The notes beneath the pieces were generated by a model. The model had not been told where the DNA came from and did no database searches. It saw only the letters and a list, made by a program, of their open reading frames with translations. Below, one piece after another: positions 1 to 10,542 of a stretch of DNA of 64,000 bases. Each line of letters opens with the position of its first letter. Position 1 is the stretch's first letter. The stretch is from Heterobasidion occidentale. Taxonomy: Eukaryota; Basidiomycota; Agaricomycetes; Russulales; Bondarzewiaceae. The DNA lies in the NCBI GenBank assembly GCA_039111635.1, contig JBCAQO010000006.1:1364001-1428000 (forward strand), written 5' to 3'. Both the position numbers and the translations under genes were made by a program.

Positions 1-2874
1 AAAGGCTCGACGCCATATTTCGTACTCGACCTCGCGAACGATCTACCCGCATCGTTTGCTGGCGGGTCGTTGGACATCGATCCGGACCTGGGAAGGATCA
101 CTATCGGTGGTCACTGGGGCTCAAGGTATGCGACCGTGATCTCCTGCGCGGATGTGTTATGAACTTTTCTTTGTAGCTTCGGCCCGGGCGCGTTCCACTA
201 CCAGGCCTTCGCTTGCTACGATCTCCTGAACGGTGGTAGTCAGAAACTAGACCAGTATGGAGTGTGGACCGGAGATCCGTTCGTACTGTCCCTGCCCATG
301 TGCAGGGAACCCACACTCACTAACGTTCCTCAGATACGGCCTCGATGCAAAGGGCCTTGGCTTCACGCACCTCAACCTCTCCGTCGACCTCATCGGCGGG
401 ACGCCCTACGAGTCTGGTGCGCTGTTCTCGTTCGCTGGAAAGCCTTCCGAGGTCTCGCTCCGCGTCGGCGTGTCGTTCCTCTCTACGGCCCAGGCGTGCG
501 CGAACGCGGAGGCCGAGATCGGCGGGGCGAGCTTCGAGCAGGTCGAAGCACAGAGCAAGGCGCTGTGGAACGAGAAGCTTAGCAAGGTAGAGATAGACGT
601 GCCGAATACCCCGCCGAATGTGACGGAGATGCTGTACTCGTCGCTGTATCGTGCAGCGCTTACCCCAGTGGGTCATCGTCTTCGCTTTTTCCCCATGCAG
701 CTATTTTTTGAAGACGTCCCTCAGAATAATGCTACCGGCGAGGCTCAAGGCGTTTTCGAGAACACTACGTCGTTCTACTTCGATTCGTTGTACTGCAGGT
801 GATACCCTTCTCATCCGTCTCGTAAATGCATGAATTCGAAGCTAATACTGTTTCTCTAACCGTCAGTTGGGACACCGTAAGCGGGGCGGTGCCTCCGAAT
901 TCACAGATTAACCACGATCGGGTGATCTTTTAGTTCCGGACATTCTATCCTCTCATGAGCTTGCACTCTCCCGTGGACTTTGCCCAAATAGTCGACAGCT
1001 ACATCGACGGCTACCGCAAGAACGGCTGGATGCCCGAGTGTCGCGCGAACAATCTCCCAGGCTGGACGCAAGGAGGTGCTCTTCTACGCTCTGATCTTCT
1101 TACAGCGCTTCCTGCTCACGAGAGGTCTGCATCCTTCTTTTGCCTGCAGGCTCAAGCGGAGATGTCATCGTGGGACATTTCGCGGTCAACTACCACAACG
1201 AGGCTGCTGCCCTCGGAATCGACCTCAATGAGCTCTACGCCGCGCAAGTCGCGGACGGCGAGGTCAACCCTCCAGAATGGAACATTCAAGGTCGGCAAGT
1301 GAACGTGTACAAGTACGCTTCTGTGTTGCTTTTGCTAGATCAGGTGATTCGGAGACGCTGATAGAATGCTCCCAGGCAATACGGATACGTGCCATTTACG
1401 GTCCTCGATACTATGAGCACAGGGCGGCAAACCCGAGAAGGGAGTCGAACGCTTGAAGTTATTCTGATCATCGCATGGTGTATTAGCGTGTTGTGCTGAC
1501 ATCAACGCTGCAGTATGCATTTGAAGATTTCGCCATTCGCCAAGTAGCTCAACTACTTGATAAACCGGACGACGAAGCTAAATATGCCAACCGTTCTCTT
1601 GTACGACAGATCATACTACTAATTGAGACATTCACTTGAATATTGACGACTTTTCATAGTTCTATAGGAATATCTGGGACCCAAGCGTGAAGAGCGATGG
1701 GTTCTCAGGCTAGTAGACCAATACTCTCGAGGTTAGATGAATTGCTAATGAGCTTGCTGAGCAGGCTTCATGCAGAAGCGGTTTATGAACGGATCTTTCG
1801 CGTATAACAACCCGGTCGACTGCTCACCAAACGATCAAAACGACACGCGGTCGTGTTCGCTCCAAGCGAATAATCTAAATGGATTTTACGAATCGTCTTC
1901 GTGGGAGTATAGCTGGTACGAATGTCAAATTCGTGTCTCTGGATACGTATGATGTGCTGACTATCGACGACTACCAGGTTTGCTCCGCACGATACAGCGC
2001 ATCTTATTGAACTCATGGGAGGAAACGTGAGTTATGGTTATGCGACACTCCAGTCCTTATGCGGTGATACATGGTACTCCGACAGAAAACGTTCGTGACG
2101 CGGTTGGACCATTTCTTCGATGTGAGTTCTCACGTTTCTCTGGCTTGATTCCAATTCATCGTCAGCCAGGCCGGATATTACCTGGCGGGAAATGAGCCGT
2201 CCTTCCAAGTACGTCGATCAACACACTTCGAATAGGACCTGTGAGAACCTGAGGATCGCCCAGACCCCGATCGGTTACCATTATGCTAACCAGCCCACTA
2301 AATCCGTGGACCGCGTGCGCGATGTCGTGTTTTCCAACTTCGATATTAGTATGCTAGTCTACATATGATATACTTCGATTTTGCTTGCTAAATTTGTTGG
2401 ACAGCTCCTGCTGGCCTTCCTGGCAACGACGACCAAGCAGCTATGGCCACCCTCCTCTCATTCCATCTTCTAGGTCTCTACCCTGGTGAGCTTGGCAGAT
2501 TCTCCAACGTTGTCCTTTCAATCACAGTGATTTCTACAGTGCCATCGACCACTGAACTGCTTGTCTTGTCCCCCTTCACTCCGAGATATACCATATACAA
2601 CGACTACCTCAATATCAGCACGACAGTCATTGCCAAAAACTTTGACCCTAGGTCCGTCAACGGCACCATCCCCAAAGGCGCTGCGGCGTACGTCAAGAGC
2701 GTAACTATAAACAATCGGACGTCCGCCTCTCATTGCCACTTCGACATCTACGACACGTTCAGAGTCGGAGGCGAGATCATCATCGAGCTCACTGCAGACA
2801 AGAATTCTGTGAATAATTGTGGCGCTTCCGTGCCCCAGTCGCTGTCTACGGGTGGGTTCGCGCAGGCAAGGTGA
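1..2874 (+). CDS. Secreted alpha-mannosidase, GH92 family (5' end outside window)
   Basis: Hydrolyses alpha-mannosidic linkages, as GH92 enzymes do, probably outside the cell or in the secretory path; the signal peptide would lie upstream of the window. Seventeen exons can be chained: 1-125, 177-278, 334-667, 725-798, 867-876, 934-1075, 1150-1312, 1376-1457, 1514-1600, 1660-1708, 1765-1915, 1978-2026, 2086-2121, 2170-2208, 2264-2348, 2405-2485, 2540-2874. They sum to 1944 nt, 647 residues in one frame. Family motifs in order: TEMLYSSLYRA, NATGE, SFYFDSLYCSWDTFRTFYP, GWMPECRANN, the GRQTREGSRTLEYAFEDF block, GFYESSSWEYSWFAPHD, HYANQPTKSVDRVR and AGLPGNDDQAAMA. Exon 867-876 is only 10 nt and the intron at 1709-1764 starts with GC. 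No break is visible. Family assignment is firm; the substrate linkage is inferred. Confidence 0.93.
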
Positions 2875-3105
2875 ACTGGAGATATGATGGTAGTAATCAA
2901 TCGATAGCAGTAAAGAAAGCAAATAGCAGGCAGTAACAAAGTATATAGATAATCGTACATCTGTTATCCGTCCACGAGGCCACCGGTGCAGCTGGCAAGT
3001 TACACACAAATGCAAAGCTACAAAGGTGTGCTCGTCGTATAACATAAGAGAAATCAATCGTGAGCCCAAGAAAGTCATAAATCACATATATTACCGTCTG
3101 AAGTG

Positions 3106-4977
3106 TCATGATGAAGGAAATCGGATGATGAGCACACCAGGATTGTGCGGATCGACTATTGTTGGGATCCTGTGCCTAGGGTTTTTGTCAGTGGAGAGAA
3201 GGGTTGTATAGGTGACGTATACGCACTCGTCCATCATGACCTGCATGACGGCAAGCTTGAGGACGGGTATCTTGCCCGCAGAATGATTGCCTCGGCCGGT
3301 TATAACACGAAGTTCCGTGCCTCCGGCCACCAACGTATCTCGAATAGCTATCTCGACTCGTCTGACGGCTTCAGGAACTTTGAGACGATGAACGTCTAGA
3401 GTGTTGGGTTCCGGTGCTACGTTGTGTGCTGTCATCCTGGGTCAGCGAAGTACTCTAGGATCATGCAGCAAAGGCCCATACCATGGAAATATCGATGCTC
3501 TGCTCGCTTATGCAGATTTAAAACCCTCTCATGCGCCTCCTCGTACTCAACCTTCAACCGCAGCGCATCCGCATATCGCTTCTCGCGCAGCGCCTTTTTC
3601 CTCTCCATTCCAAACTGGTCCCGCCTCACCTCTTCAGCTTTTGCCTCGTCGCGCATCACATCTGCGCGCCGGATGATCGAGCTGCGAGAGCCGGTAGAAA
3701 TGACACTACTTCGAACCGTCTCGTTCTCGTCCTCCGCGACCTGTTTACCTTTGTCTTTATTTTCGGACAAGACAGGGACGTCCTCGTAAGATGGAGGATT
3801 ACGTTCATCGGCGATATACTCTTCTCCAGGATTTATCTCAGGTAGGTTGTCCATGATGATTCTGAACGCAGGTTGGGATGGTTCGGGGAACGAAGGGGTC
3901 GTAGGGGGTATTTCGGGTATAGGCATAGAAGTCGTTGCGTCGTGCATGAAAGGTTCGGCTCAGGCATGGACATACCAGGGGGCGGTATAGGAAGGGGAAG
4001 TTCAGCTGAATGTGACGTGGGCGTCCTCTCACCGGCATCCTCGATCACGTCCTCGATCGTTGGAAGCTCGGTGATGGGGGGTATGTTTTCGATCCCGAGA
4101 GACGATGATGGCTTAGGCGCCCAGCGCGAGCGCATAGTGCTGGGTGGCACGGACGATGCGGCGACAGGTCTTCGCGACACGCTGACATCCGTGGCCGATG
4201 TCTCTGACCCATAGCCTGGGAATGCGCCAGGTACGGGTCTGCGACTGACCCGCACACGAGGGCTGGCAGTAGGAGTAGATGCTCCAGCACCGGAGGATGT
4301 TGTAGTAGATGAGAAGGAAACCGTGGAGCGAGCGGTCGTGGAACGTGGTATCTCGTAAAATCGGACACGGGATATCGTGTTAGAAGTCAAAGGCCAAGGT
4401 AGCTTCAACGAGCCAAAAGACAGACGCCTAAAGAAGCGTCTCGTCCGTCTGTACACCCTCCTGAGCCCTTTGTCGTACCAAAACGCAGGAGTGATGTCGG
4501 AGATGAGCATGCCCAGGCCTGCCCATAGCAGCACGATCGTTAAGCGGGTGAGGTTTTCTGTGAAAAGGAAATCGACAAAAAGGCGGAATACAAAGGCGAT
4601 GTAGGGGTCGAATGATTTTGGCCATTTGTCGAGGAAGTGGTAAAGCACCGCGCCCTCCCAGAGCCCGATCAACGACCCACCAAGTCTGAGATCGTGTTGG
4701 CTTGCAGCGTCAACGACGACGCGCAGTGCGAGTCCTAAGCCGATTGCGAAGATGCTGTCCATACCAAAGAGAAACATATGAGCATTGCCGGGGTACAGCT
4801 GTCGCGAGGCTGTAGCGTGTTGTGTTATGGCGCTGGAGTGGGATGAAGGCCGGCGCACAAAAAGCCTCCGCTGAACTGATAACCTCGTGGCCAAACAATG
4901 CTCTGTTTGGCTTTGGCGCCAGATGAAGATAAGGCAAGAATGTCGTCAATTATTCGTGCATTGGCGTCGACATACAT
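3106..4977 (-). CDS. Membrane protein with DUF1771-Smr domain
   Basis: Exons 4977-4897, 4798-4033, 3958-3482, 3428-3227 and 3175-3106 give 531 residues in one frame. Residues about 30-150 hold three or four hydrophobic segments (for example FAIGLGLALRVVVDAA and IVLLWAGLGMLISDI). A long Ser/Pro/Arg-rich middle follows, then a charged DUF1771-like helix (EKRYADALRLKVEYEEAHE), then an Smr domain: LDVHRLKVPEAV, ITGRGNHSAG and the terminal VDPHNPGVLIIRF. Smr domains are nuclease-like and yeast Cue2 uses one in no-go mRNA decay; here the usual DLHGL reads DVHRL. The start at 4977 rests on joining a short first exon to LYPGNAHMFLFGMD through a 98-nt intron; the ATG at 4777 is the alternative. The gene lies 107 nt downstream of the F-box gene on the same strand. 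Smr identity is firm; the function of the membrane part is unknown. Confidence 0.8.
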
Positions 4978-5084
4978 AGCGTACAAGTACGAAAGGTCGG
5001 AAGGATACAGAACAAATCCAAAAGGAAGGTGCAGCATACGCCATAATATAAGCAAGAAATCCGATTTCCCAAAGCAGGGGATAA

Positions 5085-6903
5085 TCAAGCGAAGTCGACG
5101 ATCTCAATTCTGCCATCCCGGCGCCCAATGGCAAGCCGCCCCACCGTATCCTCCAGCGCAGAAGACAAAATTCGGTACCTTATGCCCAATATTTCACCCA
5201 TCCCAACTCTCGACGCATAGACCTCCTTCTTCATGACCACCATCTCTTGCTTCCAGCACCCTGCTCCAAGATCCAACGGGGTCGTGCTCGAAGGAACGAA
5301 GCGAGTCCTCAGTTCGAACCCTACAAAACACCGGGCATGAAACGTATTCCTGCCTCGTGTCACATTCCTATTCTCAAACCAATACCCCTTCCCGTTGGGC
5401 CCAGCGGTTAATTTCTTGCACGATTGCACGACTGGAATGATCTCCGATGGGCCAGAAGGGAGACTGCATGGCAATGACTTGGGAAAGGGAACGTCCTGGT
5501 ATCCTGACGGGGGCGCGGGCGCATCGACGGGGACCGGGAAGAGGTCATACTTGTAGATCGAATCAACCTCTTGGTGATACATGCGCACAAGAACTGTGGT
5601 AGGGTCGAATTGCCAGAGATCCCGCTCATCGCCGGTGAGAGGTTTTGTGACGATGACTGCATCACAAATTGGAGCCGGAAGGTGAATGGTTCCACCTCCA
5701 TAATCTCGTTTCTTGTAGACAGTTCCATCGAGGCGCGGTAATGGCAGCAGTTGAATGTGGTTCTGACGGACGATGAGGAGGTGATTGCGAATCCTCCTCA
5801 TGGCTATAGGGTATAAAGCCTTGGAAAAGCTCAGTATGAAAAGGCGTGCAGGAAACAATAAAGTCATGGACACACCCTAGTGTTGTTGTGATTGGAATGA
5901 TTCAAGATGAAGTTTTGACCCTTCCGTCTCCAGTTCCACATTGCGACAGGACTACCCATGAAGACCCAATCACCACTGAGATGGCTGATCGACGATAGGC
6001 TGCCGTTCGCGATGTCCTCACACCTGAGAACTGTGAAAGCTCCGTGGAACCTGTCTAAACCCCACAACTCGATCATAGTCGTACTACAGGCGCATGAGCT
6101 TTAACACATCGAAGTTCTTCGTTAGGGAAGGCACTCACGGATCAGCCGTAGCAGGTCTGTACATGACAGCTAAGACAGCCTCGTTTGCACTGTCAGTATT
6201 GGTCATGATTTTCATCAAAGTATGGTCTGGAGGAACGCTACGTTCTGCTAAAAGGAAAGCATTGGAACCGGATAAAGGCACCTCCCAGCAGGCAACTCGT
6301 CCTGCTGCTTCAGTCACAATCAGTTCCCCGTTATATCCTGGGAGGAACATGATATTATAAACGGGGTCATCGTTGCCGTAATCGAGATCCTCTCGTTCTA
6401 CTGTAGCCGTCGCCCTTTCTACGTTGATTTCGATGCGGCGTGTGGGTTGTGGGTCGTTCGAGCACCAATTCTGATGAAATCGCAAAGCATGGACCGCTCT
6501 CGCTTCGAGCTGCTTGGACGACAACGACCTGATGTCTGAAGGGAGGGCAGGGACTGGGAGTCTTTGATCTATGACGTGACGTTTCAGGGCATCCGCCCAG
6601 ATCCAGCGCAGTCGTGATATGGCTGAGAAACGCTTGGAAGTCTGTGCGGTCTCATGAGCATTCCCTCTGTGACGCCCTTCAGCACTGGGCCACCCTACGT
6701 ACCGAGCGAAGGGCAAGGATGTCATCAATGTCGACGTGAATGAAGACGAGTATCAATACATCATCTGGAAGAGAGGCAAGATGAAGGTTATTGGATCGCT
6801 TGGTGACAGTGCCGCTGGTGTGCTTCAGCTTCAAGAGTTTGCGTGGACGAAGAACTCTGCCAGTGCCCGCAGCCGCAGAGCGTATAGACGTCGCTTGGGT
6901 CAT
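5085..6903 (-). CDS. F-box protein
   Basis: Likely substrate adaptor of an SCF ubiquitin ligase. The ATG at 6903 begins a basic N terminus followed by the F-box (LHLASLPDDVLILVFIHVDI, then DDILALRS). Exons 6903-6703, 6641-6139 and 6083 to about 5920 join cleanly. The rest is beta-rich, with repeated short hydrophobic strands typical of the propeller-like C termini of agaricomycete F-box proteins (HLLIVRQNHIQLLPLP). The link from about 5920 to the last exon is unresolved. Either a 116-nt intron 5919-5804 is used, or one G is missing near 5877, which would keep the whole stretch in one frame. The stop is at 5085. The target is not predictable. Confidence 0.75.
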
Positions 6904-7434
6904 GGATGGTGGTGGTATGGGTGTAAGAAAGGACAATAAGAGCAGAAACGCTCAAAAATCTGTTCTGAGACTTGAACAAGGCCGTATGGATCTGTTTGGA
7001 CCACTGATTGGCGAGGGCGAGTATAAGGGCCTTCACGAACTGGGAAGAATGCTCCGGCACGATCGGCACGATGAGGACACGTGCCTCGAGGTCGTGCTCA
7101 TCCCGTGGTCGCGGCGCGTCGCCGACACATTGGCGCTGGTTGTTGACGCTTGGTGCAGCTTGCAGGTCTGCCGACTACTTCTGTGCCCGTTCGAGAGCAG
7201 CAAGCGAGCATTGAATATTGAAAATAATCAGCGTTCTAGTTCTAGAACATTGCGAGTGGATCTGATTGTCTTAACAGAGAACAAGCTTTGTGACATCGTC
7301 ACAAGTGTCAGCGTCGGACCCGATAGTCAATGTATAAAAGTGTAAGGGAGGCTCTCAAACGCAGGACCATTCAACGAAGAACGACTTACCTGCCACGCAG
7401 CCAGCCTACCTTTGAGCCCGCCGCTCCACGCCCA
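6904..7434. other. Intergenic region with TATA box
   Basis: Divergent region between the F-box gene (minus) and the small secreted protein gene (plus). I see no coding segment. A TATA element (TATAAAAG) lies at 7333-7340, about 95-100 nt before the ATG at 7435. Confidence 0.6.
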
Positions 7435-7710
7435 ATGCGCTCCTCCACCATTCTACCCGCCCTCTTTTCCTTGAGCTATAGCGTGCTGGCGCTCGCCTTC
7501 CCTGTATCACACGTGAACACGCTCACAGACCCCTACGCCCACCCTGTCACGAAACCCTCCGCAGAAATAGATAGTGTCGACCAGCCCATCAACTTCGTCT
7601 CGCGCCAGCTCAGCCCGATGAACAGCCCGCCCACTCTCTTTGGCCGTCAGATGATCAGGCCGGACTGGAGGAACGCGGTTGCCCCAGCGGCTATAGGCGG
7701 GCGGGAGTGA
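7435..7710 (+). CDS. Small secreted protein 1
   Basis: Single-exon frame of 91 codons with a clear signal peptide (MRSSTILPALFSLSYSVLAL, predicted cleavage near AFP). The mature part is short, Pro/Arg-rich and free of cysteine; it ends in AVAPAAIGGRE and contains the dibasic-free RQ sites SRQLS and GRQMI. No family recognised. The ATG at 7435 is preceded by a TATA box at 7333. The neighbouring gene at 8074 has the same layout: a TATAAAAG box 90-105 nt upstream, a start reading MRS plus a hydrophobic leader, and a short basic tail. The two may be an old tandem pair. It could be an effector, a cell-surface peptide or a processed precursor; nothing in the sequence decides. Confidence 0.6.
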   Translation: MRSSTILPALFSLSYSVLALAFPVSHVNTLTDPYAHPVTKPSAEIDSVDQPINFVSRQLSPMNSPPTLFGRQMIRPDWRNAVAPAAIGGRE

Positions 7711-8073
7711 GCTAGGTTGAAGTTGATGTCACGGTCTTCACACATGGTCTATGATTTTTGTCGCCTACATATCCCTACATCTCGTGTTATTATTGGTTGT
7801 AAAAATCCCAACGGCGCCGAAGTATTGAGGGGTGACGCCATAGGGCTCCGCTCTGTGATAATAAAATGTAAACCCGACAAGGCAGCCATCTGCAGCCATA
7901 CCATTTGCAGAGAGGGATCGGACATTCGGATGTCTCGGTGATCTGTAAAGGTCAACGTGCAAGCTAGTCCGTCAACGCAGACGTATAAAAGGCGTGAACA
8001 CTGCTGAACCTCGTACCGTACTGTGTTTCCCAACCCAGACACATCCTAAACCTCTCGCCGCGACTTGCCCACT
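7711..8073. other. Intergenic region with TATA box
   Basis: Short spacer between the two small secreted protein genes. TATAAAAG at 7984-7991 sits about 85-90 nt before the ATG at 8074. Nothing else recognised. Confidence 0.6.
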
Positions 8074-8445
8074 ATGCGTTCCATCGCTACCCCCACGCTC
8101 TTCACGCTCCTCATCTTCAACTTCCTCACCCCCATCCTCGCCCTTCCCGCACTTGGTCTCATTCCAATCGACCTCGACGATTGCCACAAAGCCGACAAAC
8201 GCGGCCTCTCCATGTCTTCGACCGCGTGTCAAACCGAGCCCGTCATGATATCTCACGGACAGCGCGTGAGGCCCAGCGGCGAACACTCTGAGTCTCGACG
8301 CGGTGGCGCACTTCCCCTCGTCGGCGGCGTTCTCCCACATATTCCCATCGGACCCAACGTTGAATCTGCCCCGCCGACTTTTATGGGGCTCGGTAGCCGA
8401 CGGTTAAAGAAGGGGCCGAGGGGTTTCGTCGAAGAGATGGAGTAA
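8074..8445 (+). CDS. Small secreted protein 2, possible Kex2-processed precursor
   Basis: Single-exon frame of 123 codons. Start MRSIATPTLFTLLIFNFL then TPILALPALG is a typical signal peptide. The mature region carries several dibasic sites: KADKR-GLS, ESRR-GGA and GSRRLKK-GP. These would release a segment of about 30 residues (GGALPLVGGVLPHIPIGPN onward) if cut by a Kex2-type protease. Two cysteines only. No family recognised. It follows small secreted protein 1 with a similar promoter. Processing is an inference from the sites; the protein could equally be secreted whole. Confidence 0.6.
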   Translation: MRSIATPTLFTLLIFNFLTPILALPALGLIPIDLDDCHKADKRGLSMSSTACQTEPVMISHGQRVRPSGEHSESRRGGALPLVGGVLPHIPIGPNVESAPPTFMGLGSRRLKKGPRGFVEEME

Positions 8446-8882
8446 CCAACTCGTTGGGTCGCGAAAAGCTTGCAGCATCAGCGGAGTGGTCTCACTACGG
8501 TTTTGATAGCGAATCGGAGTGTATTGAAGTGTACTCGAAGGTTTCGTCCTGATGTGGAAGGCTTGAACGATAGTGAGCACTAAGATTCCAGCTTGAGACT
8601 GAGAAGAGAAAGTCACGCCGAGTTGCTGATACGTTATAAGACAGCGGTCAACTCTCTCGATGCTCGTATTTGTTGACATTGATCTTGGTGTGGCCTTGAA
8701 GAAGCAGCCTGTGGCGCTTGCCTGTTAGGCGCCGGAGGATCTCTTTGTTGCACAGATCGGGTGATCAGTCAGTAAACCAGAGATATCTTGCCACACACGT
8801 ATTACAATACAAGTTCCGATGAGAAGAAAGATTATCAGTCGTGCATAAAGAAGCCTAGAGAGACTATTTCAACAACGTATGA
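8446..8882. other. Convergent intergenic region
   Basis: Lies between small secreted protein 2 (plus) and the Bax-inhibitor gene (minus). I see no gene or repeat in it. Confidence 0.5.
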
Positions 8883-10169
8883 TCATCGCTCCTGGACGTT
8901 GTTCAAGAGGCGAAGGATATTGAGGACTAGACCGAATCTGTCAGGAAACAATATTTCAAATCGTTGTGTGAACACTCACAGAGATTGATAAAACTGGTAA
9001 GCAAGTGACGGCTCAGTAAGCGCCTCTCATTAGACAGATGGACAAACTTACTCAAGGTACAGACTGATAGCGCCCATGATGTACTCATCAGGGGAAAGTC
9101 GGCTATTGATGATGTATGTGTCGTAGACGACATAACCACTGAAAAGTAGCGTTCCGCCAATGGCAAAGACGAGATCCATGGTGCGGCTGAAAGGCAGGAA
9201 TACTCCCACGAGCCCAGTCATCACTGAAAGCGGTACATTAGCGAAGCAATGCGTAACGGGGTAGTAGGTGCATACGTAGAGCAATGAGACCACCGAACAG
9301 CCATGGTCCGAGTCCTGAGAAGTCATACTGAGGAGGCGCACATCAGATCCAGATCGAGGCGCGGCAGGAGGGAAGCTCACCTTGGACTGCAGAGTGAACA
9401 GCGTTAGGCCTAGAAAGACCCCAGTCGTGATCAACAGGGCCTGCATCACGATAACATTGTCATAGAACGCCGTGACAACCCCAAGCGTGAACGCTTCCAG
9501 AACGGTAAAGAGAGATAGGAGGCCGATGTTGAGAGGATGGTTGTGACGCTTCCAGTAAAGCAAACCTAAAACAACGAGGGTACCGAAGAGAGGGACATAG
9601 AACGACCAGGCACTAATAGAAATTTGAGATCTGTCTTCCAAAAGAAAGGGGAGCAGCGTACTGTGTCTGGACCCAGAACACGGTAGATTTGGATTGAGAG
9701 ATCACACCGCCTACGATGGTGGTAGCAAGCTAAAGTGAACGCATGAGCTGCAGTCTAGCCAGGAGATGGTTACGAAACTTACGATCTGTGAAACTGAAAG
9801 CCGAAATTGAACGTTTGAGACACGGTGGAACCAAAAAGGCGGAGAGGGTGCTCACAGAGAATCGTGTACACCTTTCTCACGAAAGCATTCCTGATCTCGG
9901 GAGAGCTCTCTGAAACGGTTACACCATACTATGACCCGTAATTATGAAGCCTGAGTCTCTACGAGTAGCCACTAATCCAATACACGCACTTTGAAATCAT
10001 CAGGGAGTTCTCCAGGACTGGGCTGGTTGTAGATCCCTCCGGAACTTGAACCGGCTTCAAATCTTGGGCTGCCCAACAGCGGCTCCCTGGTGCCATCGCT
10101 AGCGATGGGACTTTTCGGAGAAGGTAGAGTGGCGCCGTAAGAAGGCGGGGGAACTGGATATTGACTCAT
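8883..10169 (-). CDS. BXI1: Bax inhibitor-1 / lifeguard (TMBIM) family protein
   Basis: Multi-pass membrane protein of the ER/Golgi/vacuole family that includes yeast Bxi1 (Ynl305c), implicated in calcium leak and stress or death responses. Nine exons: 10169-9990, 9928-9856, 9793-9783, 9729-9662, 9612-9381, 9327-9276, 9223-9052, 8993-8980, 8926-8883; total 846 nt, 281 residues. A Pro-rich cytosolic N terminus (YPVPPPSYGATLPSP) is followed by KVYTILFSQILATTIVGGV, then seven hydrophobic stretches, the motif FSGYVVYDTYIINSRLSPDE and GAISLYLDFINLFLNILRLL at the end. Two exons are tiny (11 and 14 nt), yet each restores conserved residues (FSQI and DFINL), which supports them. The start is the only ATG giving the Pro-rich leader. 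Confidence 0.93.
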
Positions 10170-10542
10170 GAGGAAATTGGTGGTGGTGATGAAGAAGAGA
10201 TGGCGGTGCGGAGTCGCGAAGCCTCTGCTAAGCTGGAAGAGCACAGCATTACATCCGTTGCTTACGATGGCTCGGTTTTCTCACAGTCATTTACTGAATC
10301 AGCACGTGAAGGTCCTCGGTTCATGCGTGCTTGACTCAGTGACTCTCAAACTTGAGCTGGAGGTCCTTTGAAAGCTTCAGCCAGCGATCACAACACTACT
10401 GGTCGAACGCGATAGATCCCATTTCGTCCTCCAATATCACCACAGTTTTCTCATTGGCCGTCCACCATATCAAAGCAGAGATTGCAGTGCTGCTGCCCCC
10501 ACCCTCGTGCTGAACGTTGAACATTGAACAATCAAAACTGCT
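10170..10542. other. Divergent intergenic region
   Basis: Shared upstream region of the Bax-inhibitor gene (minus) and the DUF7918-type gene (plus). No gene seen; no clear TATA element. Confidence 0.5.

Noticed and set aside
3176..3226. Reading through 3176-3226 as coding in the Smr gene
   Set aside because: The stretch is open in frame, but removing it as a 51-nt GT-AG intron joins VMMDE to HRIPTIVDPHNPGV, which fits the Smr domain far better than the 17-residue insertion.
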